A stretch of DNA of 64,000 bases. Source: JAMXLO01 sp963812075. GTDB lineage: Bacteria > Pseudomonadota > Alphaproteobacteria > Acetobacterales > Acetobacteraceae. Position 1 is the stretch's first letter. Every line of letters starts with the position of its first letter. Where the stretch lies: NCBI GenBank assembly GCA_963812075.1, contig CAWETN010000008.1:124001-188000 (forward strand). Reading direction: 5' to 3'. Made by a program: the position numbers and the translations under genes. Shown one piece after another: positions 8,618 to 16,051 of the stretch. The notes beneath the pieces were generated by a model. The model searched no databases, was not told where the DNA came from, and was given only the letters and a program-made list of their open reading frames with translations.

Positions 8618-9608
8618 TCAACGGGAACAGTCGATGACCACGGTGCCGATCTTGTCGCCGCGCTCCACCGCCATGTGCGCTGCTGCCGCCTCGTACAGCG
8701 GGAACCGCGCGGCAACGGACAGCATGCGCTTGCCGCCGGCGATCCATCGCGCGATGTCGCTCTGCGCCCGCCTGCGCGCCGCCGGCGGCGTGCCCGGGAG
8801 CGACATCGGATACAGCGACACGTTGCGCTGCATCAGCTCGCCGACCGGCAGCTTCGGCGTGCGGTCGCCGTTCGAGGCATAGATCGCCACGCTGCCGTTG
8901 GCGCGTACGCCAGCGCAGCGTCGCCGCCAGGTTGCCACCGAAATCAACATCCACGACGTGATCGACACCCTCGCCGCCGGTGACGTCGCGCACGCGTGCG
9001 GCGACGTCCTCAGTGCGGTAGTTGACCACGTGGTCGGCGCCGCCGGCACGTGCACGGTCGGCCTTGACGTCCGAACTGACGGTGGCGATCACCGTGGCAC
9101 CCGCCCACTTCGCGAGCTGAACCGCGTAGTGGCCGACGGCACCCGCGGCGCCGGTCACGAGGAGCGTGCGTCCCTGCACCGGCCCTCCGACGAACACGCA
9201 GTAATGCGCGGTCATTCCGGGGACACCGAGGGTCGCGCCTTCGGCAAACGACACGTGCTCCGGCAGCGGCATCACCAGGTCCATGTGCAATGCGATGTAT
9301 TCCGCCGCGGTACCCATCCAGCGGCCGTTGCGCTGGCCGTTGTAGAGCCATACGCGCCGGCTGACCCAGCTGTCCGGCACCATCGAGCCGACGCGGTCCA
9401 CCACTCCGGCGCCGTCGCTGCATGTGATAACGCGGGGATACTCCATGGCCGGCGTCGGACCGCGCCGACGATAGGTGTCGGATGGATTGACCCCGGCCGC
9501 CTCCAGCCGCACCCGGACCTCGTAGCTGCCCGGGTCGGGCGTCGGCAGCTCGCCGCACACCAGGACGTCACTCGCCGGTCCTTGCCGGTCGTACCAGACG
9601 GCGCGCAT
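8618..9608 (-). pseudogene. Zinc-independent NADPH:quinone reductase-like MDR protein, one frameshift
   Basis: A medium-chain reductase of about 330 residues in two frames. The N-terminal GroES-like part (MRAVWYDRQGPASDVL, then AAGVNPSDTYRR) and the Rossmann part (VTGAAGAVGHYAVQLAKWAGA) are continuous to about 8910. The remainder (RANGSVAIYASNGDRTPKL to GTVVIDCSR at 8618) is in the next frame, one extra base away. No conserved block is lost when the joint is repaired. The catalytic-zinc cysteines of alcohol dehydrogenases are absent. The gene heads the minus-strand cluster, and a role in reducing quinone products of the neighbouring monooxygenase is inferred. Confidence 0.75.
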
Positions 9609-9648
9609 CTTCCGAGCCCCCCATGGCTGAAGGCGAAAAGGTGGACCA

Positions 9649-10152
9649 ATGAGCGATCAGCGCAAGCCTGTTCTGACCGGCGGCTGCCAGTGCGGTGCCA
9701 TCCGCTACGCGTTCTACGCGCCTCCGGAGCGCGTGGGCGTGTGCCACTGCCGCATGTGCCAGAAGGCGGTGGGTGGGCCGTTCTTCGCCTGGGCGCATGT
9801 CGGACTGGATCGGTTCGCCTGGACGCGGGGCGCGCCCGCGGTTTTCCGCAGCTCATCGGCCTCGGAGCGCGGGTTCTGCCCGCGCTGCGGCACACCGCTG
9901 ACCTTCGCCTATGTGCAGCGCCCGGGCGAGATCAGCGTGACGATCGGCAGCCTCGATACGCCTGGCGTGGTGACGCTGACCCAGGTGGACGGGATCGAGA
10001 GCCGCCTGTCCAACCTGGACGGCGCGGCGATCGCCGCGGTGCCCGGCCGGCGCACCAGCGAGGGCAGCCCACCGGAGGACCTGACCCGCATCGCCGTCTA
10101 TCAGCATCCGGACCACGACACGCCAGCGGATTGGCGACCGCCCGCGTCATAG
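9649..10152 (+). CDS. GFA-family (CENP-V/glutathione-dependent formaldehyde-activating-like) zinc protein
   Basis: A 167-residue protein with all the cysteine clusters of the GFA/CENP-V fold: GGCQCGAIRY (about residue 11), CHCRMCQKAVGG (about 32) and FCPRCGTPL (about 76). These bind structural and catalytic-type zinc ions. Family members are annotated glutathione-dependent formaldehyde-activating enzymes, but for most the activity is unproven, so only the fold is claimed. It is divergent from the quinone reductase gene (40-base gap) and is followed 121 bases later by a DUF892 protein. The gap to that next gene holds no recognisable feature. Confidence 0.85.
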   Translation: MSDQRKPVLTGGCQCGAIRYAFYAPPERVGVCHCRMCQKAVGGPFFAWAHVGLDRFAWTRGAPAVFRSSSASERGFCPRCGTPLTFAYVQRPGEISVTIGSLDTPGVVTLTQVDGIESRLSNLDGAAIAAVPGRRTSEGSPPEDLTRIAVYQHPDHDTPADWRPPAS

Positions 10153-10273
10153 ACGCTACACGCGTATTTGCATCGCCGGGCCTGAACTAATTCGCGAGGC
10201 GGCGGTTAACCGCGCGGCGCGCCGCACTCGCATGCTGTGGTGGCCAGACAATCCAAGAAAACGAGGCACTCCG

Positions 10274-10774
10274 ATGGCCACGAAGACGATGCACGACCTG
10301 CTGATCACCTTCATGCAGGACGTTTATTACGCCGAAAGGCAGATCCTGAAGGCGCTGCCCAAGATGGCGAAGGCAAGCCAGAACGAAGAACTCAAGAACG
10401 CGCTGATGCACCATCGCGAGGAGACCCAGGGCCAGGTCGATCGCCTGCAGAAGGCCTTCGAGGCATTGGGCAAGCGGCCGCGTGGCCAGACCTGCGAGGC
10501 GATCAACGGCCTGATCGAAGAGGGCGAGGAGGTCATCGAGGAGTTCGAGCAGGGCGTCATCCGGGACAGCGGCATCGTGGCCTGCGCACAGGCGGTCGAG
10601 CACTACGAAATGGCGCGCTACGGCAGCATCGTCGCCTGGGCCAAGGCGATCGGCGCCGAGGACGTTGCGCGCCTGATGCAGGAGACGCTCGAGGAGGAGA
10701 AGAAGGCCGACTCGACGCTGAACCAGCTGGCGCAGAAGTCGCTTACGCAGCAGGCAGTCAGGCAGGCGGCCTGA
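10274..10774 (+). CDS. DUF892 (YciE-like) ferritin-fold protein
   Basis: A 166-residue all-helical protein starting at MATKTMHDLL. The family features are FMQDVYYAERQILKALPKM (about 10-30), a HHREET segment and EHYEMARYGS in the third helix, which supply Glu and His residues that could hold a diiron centre. DUF892/YciE proteins are stress-induced ferritin-like proteins of uncertain activity. The ATG at 10274 is preferred over the upstream one at 10232 because the extra residues are absent in relatives. It is followed by a terminator-like hairpin and then the DUF6496 gene; both are small stress-type proteins. Confidence 0.85.
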   Translation: MATKTMHDLLITFMQDVYYAERQILKALPKMAKASQNEELKNALMHHREETQGQVDRLQKAFEALGKRPRGQTCEAINGLIEEGEEVIEEFEQGVIRDSGIVACAQAVEHYEMARYGSIVAWAKAIGAEDVARLMQETLEEEKKADSTLNQLAQKSLTQQAVRQAA

Positions 10775-10785
10775 GAGGGACGTGG

Positions 10786-10819
10786 GCGCCGCCGGGTCAT
10801 CGGCGGCGCTCCCGCTTTT
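10786..10819 (+). terminator. GC-rich hairpin with short T tract between DUF892 and DUF6496 genes
   Basis: The stem GCGCCGCC pairs exactly with GGCGGCGC around an eight-base loop, followed by TCCCGCTTTTG. It lies 12 bases after the DUF892 stop and 14 bases before the next start codon. It may be an intrinsic terminator or an attenuator between the two genes. Confidence 0.5.
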
Positions 10820-10832
10820 GCAGGAGGACACC

Positions 10833-11231
10833 ATGGCGAAGCAAAGCACCGCGCAGAAGAAGACGGTCGGGCGCGTGATGCATGAGTGGAAGCACGGCGA
10901 GCTGGAGAGCAGCCGCGGCGGCAAGGTAAAGAACCGGCGCCAGGCGGTGGCGATCGCGCTCAGCGAAGCCGGTACATCGAACCAGGAGTCGCCCGGACAG
11001 AACCGACGTCAGCTGGCGCGCACCAAATCAAAGGAGCGGCGTGGCCAGACCGCGCAGCAGCAGAAGGAAGGCCGCGCCGCGATGAGCCGCGCCTCGTCCG
11101 GCCGCGAACGGTCGTCATCGCGCTCCGGCGGCCAGACCAGGACGCAGCTTTATCAGCAGGCGATGCGTCGGAAGATTCCGGGCCGGTCACGGATGAACAA
11201 GGCACAACTGCAGCGCGCGTTGGGTCGCTGA
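10833..11231 (+). CDS. DUF6496 small basic protein
   Basis: A 132-residue, strongly basic protein beginning at the ATG 10833 after a good ribosome binding site (CAGGAGGA). The N-terminal half carries the DUF6496 signature: VGRVMHEWKHGELESSRGGKVKNRRQA in two adjacent pieces, then AIALSEAG. The C-terminal half is a low-complexity Ser/Arg/Gln linker ending in a second basic motif (MRRKIPGRSRMNKAQLQRAL) that resembles Rho-N/SAP-like nucleic-acid-binding segments. Nucleic-acid binding is inferred from charge and motif only. It sits convergent to the LysR gene. Confidence 0.7.
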   Translation: MAKQSTAQKKTVGRVMHEWKHGELESSRGGKVKNRRQAVAIALSEAGTSNQESPGQNRRQLARTKSKERRGQTAQQQKEGRAAMSRASSGRERSSSRSGGQTRTQLYQQAMRRKIPGRSRMNKAQLQRALGR

Positions 11232-11246
11232 CCGCCGTTCGACGGG

Positions 11247-12161
11247 TCATTGTGGCGGCGGCGGGGCCACGGCGCCCGGCTCGACCGAGTCGATCAGCCA
11301 TCGGCGGAACAGCGCGATCTTCGGCGCATCGGCGGTGGCCTCGGGGGCCACGATGTAGAACCCTGCATCCGCCGGCAGGACGACATTGAACGGCACCACC
11401 AGCCGGCCGGCCGCGATGTCGGCCTCGACGAAGCGGGTGCGGCCAAGCGCCACGCCCAGCCCATCCACCGCTGCCTGGATCGCCATGAAGCTCTGATCGA
11501 AGCTGAGGCCGCGGCGCGTCGCCAGCGACATCGGCAGCCCCACCGCGGTCAGCCAGAGCTGCCAGTCCTCGCGCGAGGTCGTGGCGTGCAGCAGGGTGTG
11601 GTGCTCGAGGTCCTCAGGCTTCAGCAGCGGGTGCTCGCCTTGCTGCAGGGCTGGGCTGCAAACCGGGAACATGCCCTCCGCCATCAGCCAGTCGGTGCGC
11701 AGCCCGGGCCAGTGGCCGCGGCCGTAGCGCACCGCCATGTCCACCTCGTCGCGCTGGAAGTCCACCAGATGCGACGACGTGGTGATGCGCACCTCGATGC
11801 CCGGATTGGCGTCCTGGAACGCCGCCACCCGCGTCACCAGCCACTTCGCGGCGAGCGAGGCGGTGGTGCTGACGGTAAGCTGGCCCTCGCGCTCGGGCCG
11901 GCGCAGCCGTGCAGTTGCGCGGCGCAGGTCCTCGAACGCGCCGCGTACCGCCGGCAGATAGGACTCCGCCTCGCGGGTCAGCGCCAGGGCGCGGTTGCGC
12001 CGCACGAACAGCGGGATGCCGAGTTGCTCCTCCAGCCGGCGGATCAGGTGGCTGATCGCCGTCTGGGTGACGTTCAGCTCCTCGGCGGCGCGGGTGAAGC
12101 TCAGATGGCGTGCCGCTGCCTCGAAGGCACGCAGGCCGTTGAGCGAGGGCAGGATTGCCAT
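11247..12161 (-). CDS. LysR-family transcriptional regulator (GcvA-like)
   Basis: A 304-residue regulator with an N-terminal winged helix-turn-helix (LNGLRAFEAAARHLSFTRAAEEL, in adjacent pieces, with TQTAISHLIRRLEEQLG) and a C-terminal periplasmic-binding-like effector domain. The GcvA-type features are LPSLNGLRAFEA and SPALQQGEHPL. LysR proteins usually control the gene transcribed away from them; here that is the DUF1127-CmcJ pair, 111 bases off. A short inverted repeat TTCATCTGAA in the gap is a candidate site. The effector ligand cannot be inferred. Confidence 0.88.
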   Translation of the reverse strand: MAILPSLNGLRAFEAAARHLSFTRAAEELNVTQTAISHLIRRLEEQLGIPLFVRRNRALALTREAESYLPAVRGAFEDLRRATARLRRPEREGQLTVSTTASLAAKWLVTRVAAFQDANPGIEVRITTSSHLVDFQRDEVDMAVRYGRGHWPGLRTDWLMAEGMFPVCSPALQQGEHPLLKPEDLEHHTLLHATTSREDWQLWLTAVGLPMSLATRRGLSFDQSFMAIQAAVDGLGVALGRTRFVEADIAAGRLVVPFNVVLPADAGFYIVAPEATADAPKIALFRRWLIDSVEPGAVAPPPPQ

Positions 12162-12185
12162 GCGGCCAGCTTAGCATGAGCAGGA

Positions 12186-12195
12186 TTCATCTGAA
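12186..12195. promoter_or_regulatory. Candidate LysR operator in divergent LysR/DUF1127 promoter region
   Basis: TTCATCTGAA is an inverted repeat (TTCA-TC-TGAA) 25 bases upstream of the LysR start and 78 bases upstream of the DUF1127 start. Position and symmetry suit an autoregulatory LysR site, but a ten-base repeat can arise by chance. Confidence 0.35.
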
Positions 12196-12272
12196 GCCTG
12201 ATAAAGTGTCGTTTGTGAGCGGTCGGGTGCGACGCCATTTTGCGGCAACCTGCATCGAAAGGAGTTACGGCC

Positions 12273-12518
12273 ATGGCCGTTATCGCCCACCCTTCCCTGA
12301 CAAATTCTCAGCCGCTCGGGGTGCGGCCGTGGGCCGGCGGACGCCGGCATGGCCTGGCGCGCCTGGCGGAGACGCTGTCGCTGTGGCGCCGGCGCATGCG
12401 CGAGCGCCGCGCGCTCGCCCAGCTGACGGAGCACGAGCTGGCGGATTTCGGCGCCACGTCCGCGGACGTCTATCGCGAGCTCAACACGCCGTTCTGGCGC
12501 TCGCTGCCACCCTGCTGA
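12273..12518 (+). CDS. DUF1127 (YjiS-like) small Arg-rich protein
   Basis: An 81-residue protein from ATG 12273, preceded by AAAGGAG. The C-terminal half is the DUF1127 domain: RRRMRERRALAQLTEHELADFG in two overlapping pieces, then SADVYRELNTPFW. Small DUF1127 proteins can bind RNA or affect carbon and phosphate metabolism in Rhizobiales; which role applies here is unknown. It lies 28 bases upstream of the CmcJ/NvfI oxidoreductase, with which it is probably co-transcribed, and is divergent from the LysR gene. An upstream ATG at 12240 is possible but lacks a ribosome binding site. Confidence 0.8.
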   Translation: MAVIAHPSLTNSQPLGVRPWAGGRRHGLARLAETLSLWRRRMRERRALAQLTEHELADFGATSADVYRELNTPFWRSLPPC

Positions 12519-12546
12519 AGCAACACCTTGAGGAGGAGCCAAAACA

Positions 12547-13386
12547 ATGAACACGGACCGGACTGACCATCTGCCGCACGTCGAGGCGACGCTGAATTAC
12601 CTGGCCCCGATGGCGGAACGCCCGCGCAACTACACGTTCGAACCGCCGCCTGGGGTGGCGCGGTCGAACGTGCAGCGCGAGCAGCACACCGTGGCGATCC
12701 ACGATATGCGCCCTGCCGCCGCGGACGTTTCGCTGGATCGCGAGGGGTTCGCGGTGCTGCACGCACCGAGCGCGGTGAAGGATTTCTGGGACGAAGACGA
12801 GGTGCGCCGGGTGTACTACCCCGAGGTCCAGCGTGTTCTCGCCGAGGCGACGGGCGCCAGCAAGGTGTTCATCTTCGACCACACGCTGCGCAAGCGCGTG
12901 CGCGGCACGGAAGACCGGGCGCCCGGCACGCCACGCCAGCCGGCGACCGGCGTGCATGTAGACCACACGGCGACGTCGGGGCCACAGCGGGTGCGCGACT
13001 TCTTCGGCGACGAGGCCGAGACGTTGCTGCGGGGGCGCGTGCAGGTGATCAACCTGTGGCGGCCGATCCGCGGCCCGCTGCGCGACGCCCCGCTTGCGGT
13101 GTGCGACGCGGCCTCGGTGGCGCCGGAGGACCTGGTGCCATCCGACCTGGTGTACCAGAACCGCGTCGGCGAGACCTATGGCGTGCACTACAACCCGGCG
13201 CATCGCTGGTTCTACGTGCCTGAGATGCAGCCCGACGAGGCGCTGCTGCTGAAGTGCTACGATTCAGCGACCGACGGGCGCGCCCGCTTTGCGCCGCACA
13301 CGGCGTTCGACGATCCGACCGCGCCGGCGGACGTGCTGCCGCGCGAGAGCATCGAGATCAGGACCCTGGTGTTCCACGAGACCTGA
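12547..13386 (+). CDS. CmcJ/NvfI-family oxidoreductase
   Basis: A 279-residue protein of the family that includes CmcJ from cephamycin biosynthesis and fungal NvfI/AsaB-like enzymes. The family markers are ATGVHVDHT (containing an HxD pair, about residue 138), LWRPIRGPLRDAPLAVCD, and NPAHRWFYVPEMQPDEALL with a distal His. Fe(II)/2-oxoglutarate chemistry is plausible from the HxD...H layout but has been shown for only some members. AGGAGG lies eight bases before the ATG. It follows a DUF1127 gene and ends 18 bases from the convergent folE gene. Substrate unknown. Confidence 0.82.
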   Translation: MNTDRTDHLPHVEATLNYLAPMAERPRNYTFEPPPGVARSNVQREQHTVAIHDMRPAAADVSLDREGFAVLHAPSAVKDFWDEDEVRRVYYPEVQRVLAEATGASKVFIFDHTLRKRVRGTEDRAPGTPRQPATGVHVDHTATSGPQRVRDFFGDEAETLLRGRVQVINLWRPIRGPLRDAPLAVCDAASVAPEDLVPSDLVYQNRVGETYGVHYNPAHRWFYVPEMQPDEALLLKCYDSATDGRARFAPHTAFDDPTAPADVLPRESIEIRTLVFHET

Positions 13387-13404
13387 CGACTTCGGGCGGC
13401 GGGC

Positions 13405-14043
13405 TCAGTGCTCGCCGCTCATTCCCTTGCCGTTGCCGATCATCGCCAGCACCTCGCGCCGGGTGGTCGGGTCGTCGCGGAACGCGCCCAGCATGCGGCT
13501 GGTCACCATCGTCACGCCCGGCTTGTGGACGCCACGCGTGGTCATGCACTGGTGCGCCGCCTCGATCACCACCGCAACGCCACGCGGCTCCAGCACCTGC
13601 TGGATGGTGTTGGCGATCTGCGCGGTGAGCTTCTCCTGGATCTGCAGCCGCTTCGCGTAGGCCTCGACCACGCGCGCCAGCTTGCTGATGCCCACCACGC
13701 GGCGATGCGGCAGGTAGGCGACGTGCGCCCGGCCGATGATCGGCACCATGTGGTGCTCGCAATGGCTCTCCAGGCGGATATCGCGCAGCAGCACGATCTC
13801 GTCGTAGCCGTCGGTCTCCTCGAAGGTGCGCTCGAGCAGTGCCACCGGATCGATGTCGTAGCCGGCGAAGAACTCCTCGTATGCGCGCGCGACGCGGGCC
13901 GGCGTATCGACCAGTCCTTCGCGCGTCGGATCGTCGCCCGCCCAGCGCAGCAGGGTGCGGACCGCCGCCTCGGCCTCCTCGCGCGACGGCCGATCGGTCG
14001 ATGCCGCCGAAGACGCACGGGCGACAGGCGTGACAATGTTCAC
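13405..14043 (-). CDS. folE: GTP cyclohydrolase I (FolE)
   Basis: Converts GTP to 7,8-dihydroneopterin triphosphate, the entry step for folate and pterin synthesis in the cytoplasm. The 212-residue protein has the zinc ligands in ESHCEHHM and HQCMTTRG, the substrate loop VVGISKLARVVEAYAKRLQ in two pieces, and the family opening GDDPTREGLVDTPARVA. The GTG at 14043 is chosen because GGAGGAAAG lies nine bases upstream; the ATG at 14064 falls before that site. The neighbour upstream on the same strand is apaG, 51 bases away. Confidence 0.95.
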   Translation of the reverse strand: MNIVTPVARASSAASTDRPSREEAEAAVRTLLRWAGDDPTREGLVDTPARVARAYEEFFAGYDIDPVALLERTFEETDGYDEIVLLRDIRLESHCEHHMVPIIGRAHVAYLPHRRVVGISKLARVVEAYAKRLQIQEKLTAQIANTIQQVLEPRGVAVVIEAAHQCMTTRGVHKPGVTMVTSRMLGAFRDDPTTRREVLAMIGNGKGMSGEH

Positions 14044-14094
14044 GGCAACTTTCCTCCAGGACAAGGATTACTGGCCCGATGACCCGGTATGCGG

Positions 14095-14499
14095 TTAATG
14101 CACCCTACCGCCCTGGTGCGGACTGTCCAGACTGAACGCCGGGATGGCGACGTCGAAGTTTTCGCCCGATGACGGCACCACCATGTGGTAGGCGCCGACC
14201 ATGAATCCAGAGGGCGTGTCGAGCGGCGTGCCCGAGGTGTATTCGAAGCTCTCGCCCGGCTCGAGCAGCGGCTGCTCGCCGACCACGCCGGCGCCGTGCA
14301 CATGCTGCGTGCGGCCCCGTGCGTCGGTGATCTGCCAAGTGCGCCGCAGCAGCTGCACCGGCTCGCGCCCGCGGTTCTCGATCTTCACCCGATAGGCCCA
14401 GACGTAGTGGCCCTCGTCGGGCTGCGACTGGTCCTCCAGGTAGAAGGAACGCACAGTGACGCGGACGTTGCGCGTGACCTTTGAATACGGTTCCGCCAT
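14095..14499 (-). CDS. apaG: ApaG (Co2+/Mg2+ efflux-associated) protein
   Basis: A 134-residue DUF525/ApaG domain protein, an immunoglobulin-like beta-sandwich. It shows VRSFYLEDQSQPDEGHYVWAY (adjacent pieces), NRGREPVQLLRRTWQITDA, and the Gly-rich VVGEQPLLEPGESFEYTSG. ApaG is linked genetically to magnesium and cobalt tolerance, and the same domain occurs in F-box proteins; a biochemical activity is not settled. The ATG at 14499 gives the standard family length; the longer open frame to 14739 runs into metZ and is not coding. Between metZ and folE on the same strand. Confidence 0.93.
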   Translation of the reverse strand: MAEPYSKVTRNVRVTVRSFYLEDQSQPDEGHYVWAYRVKIENRGREPVQLLRRTWQITDARGRTQHVHGAGVVGEQPLLEPGESFEYTSGTPLDTPSGFMVGAYHMVVPSSGENFDVAIPAFSLDSPHQGGRVH

Positions 14500-14626
14500 G
14501 GCACAATCGGTGTGTTCACCTCGGTTGGCGCGATTCAAGGCGAGCGGAGGCCACTTGTCCAGTACGGCCGGCCGCAGGGACCACGATGCATCCAATCGGG
14601 ATGCTGCTCGCCGTGGCGCCGCTCCG

Positions 14627-15844
14627 CTATTCCGCGGCGCGCGCCGTCGCGGCACCCGTGATCGTCGCCAACGCCCGACTGAGATCGTCCTTGATGTCTT
14701 CGACATCCTCGAGCCCGACCGACAACCGGATAACACCATCCGTGATGCCCAGCTTCGCGCGCTCCTCCGCGCCGATGCGCATATGCGTCGTGGTGGCGGG
14801 ATGCGTCACCAGCGACTTCGAATCACCCAGATTGTTCGACACCGCGATCAGCTCGAACGCATTCATCACGCGGAACGCCGCATCCTTGCCGCCGACGACC
14901 TCGAAGGTGACCACCGTGCCGCCGGCGGTCATCTGCCGCAGCGCCAGCGCCTGCTGCGGGTGGTCGGCGCGCGTCGGATACCAGACGCGCGTCACCACCG
15001 GCTGCCCGGCGAGGAATTCGGCGATTTCCACCGCAGCGCGGCAGGCCGCGTCGACGCGCAGCGCCAGCGTCTCCAGCCCCTTCAGCAGCACCCAGGCGTT
15101 GAACGGCGACATCGCCGGACCGGTGTTGCGGATGAATGGCTGCAGCGTCTCGGTGATCCACTTGCGGTCGGCGAGCACCGCGCCGCCCAGCACCCGGCCC
15201 TGCCCGTCGATGTGCTTGGTGCACGAATACACCACCACGTCGGCGCCGAACTTCAGCGGCTGCTGCAGCAGCGGTGTGGCGAACACGTTGTCCACCACCA
15301 CGATCGCGCCCGCCGCGTGCGCCAGATCGGCGACCGCGCGCAGGTCCACCAGCTCCAGCATCGGGTTGGACGGCGTCTCCAGCAGCACGAGCTGCGTCGG
15401 ACGCGACAGCGCCGCGCGCCACTGCGCGAGATCGGCGCAGTCGACGAACTCGGTGGCGATGCCGAACTTCGGCAGCAGCGTGGAGACGATCCAGTGGCAC
15501 GAGCCGAACAGCGCGCGCGAGGCCACCACGCGGTCGCCCGCCTTCAGATGCGCCAGCAGCGCCGAATTCACCGCCGCCATGCCGGTCGCCGTGGTGCGGC
15601 AGGCCTCGGCGCCCTCGATCAGGCAGAGCCGCTCCTCCAGCATCGACAGCGTCGGGTTGGCGAAGCGCGAATACTGATAGTGATCGACGGTGCCGGCGAA
15701 CGTCGCCTCGGCCTGCTCGGCATCGTCGTAGACGTAGCCGGAGGTAAGGTACAACGCCTCGGCCGTCTCGCCGTGCTGACTGCGCTGCACGCCGCCATGC
15801 ACCAGGCGGGTGGCGGCACGATATCGGCTGGGATCGATGGACAT
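14627..15844 (-). CDS. metZ: O-succinylhomoserine sulfhydrylase (MetZ)
   Basis: A PLP-dependent Cys/Met-metabolism enzyme that makes homocysteine from O-succinylhomoserine and sulfide. The 405-residue sequence has the PLP lysine at Lys210 (YSCTKHIDGQGR), the cofactor-phosphate region TATGMAAVNSAL, the substrate Tyr region YQYSRFANPT, and the C-terminal IRLSVGLEDVEDIKDDL. Features fit MetZ better than MetB or MetC, although these are close relatives. A SAM-II riboswitch lies about 70-130 bases upstream on the same strand, so the gene is probably shut down when S-adenosylmethionine is plentiful. It stands alone, with apaG downstream. Confidence 0.92.
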   Translation of the reverse strand: MSIDPSRYRAATRLVHGGVQRSQHGETAEALYLTSGYVYDDAEQAEATFAGTVDHYQYSRFANPTLSMLEERLCLIEGAEACRTTATGMAAVNSALLAHLKAGDRVVASRALFGSCHWIVSTLLPKFGIATEFVDCADLAQWRAALSRPTQLVLLETPSNPMLELVDLRAVADLAHAAGAIVVVDNVFATPLLQQPLKFGADVVVYSCTKHIDGQGRVLGGAVLADRKWITETLQPFIRNTGPAMSPFNAWVLLKGLETLALRVDAACRAAVEIAEFLAGQPVVTRVWYPTRADHPQQALALRQMTAGGTVVTFEVVGGKDAAFRVMNAFELIAVSNNLGDSKSLVTHPATTTHMRIGAEERAKLGITDGVIRLSVGLEDVEDIKDDLSRALATITGAATARAAE

Positions 15845-15913
15845 TGTCAGGGCCCTTCACAACGCGTGGCCCGACCGATGGAGCAGCTTGGCCCCTGACA
15901 AGGAGCCGTCGCT

Positions 15914-15972
15914 GGCCTCTTTAGCGCGCTTGTTTAACCTCGCCGCAATCCGGCCGGACAAATCACGAGGAC
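15914..15972 (-). promoter_or_regulatory. SAM-II (metA-type) riboswitch upstream of metZ
   Basis: Read on the minus strand the segment has the SAM-II layout. CCTCG pairs with CGAGG to form the P1 stem, the loop holds GTGATTTG, and after CGGATTGC the 3' part reads GTTAAACAA, then GCTAAAG and AGG, as in the pseudoknot half of the alphaproteobacterial class. It lies in the 5' leader of metZ, the expected gene for this S-adenosylmethionine-sensing RNA. Recognised by eye; a covariance-model score would settle it. Confidence 0.8.
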
Positions 15973-16051
15973 CGGGACCGTCCCGGCGGCACGGAAACTA
16001 CGGCGGCACTGCCGCCGGCGTCAATCCGACGCCAGCAGCCGCGCCTGAACC

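Noticed and set aside
14456..15898. Plus-strand 480-codon frame over metZ
   Set aside because: Antisense to metZ, whose catalytic lysine and riboswitch are on the minus strand.
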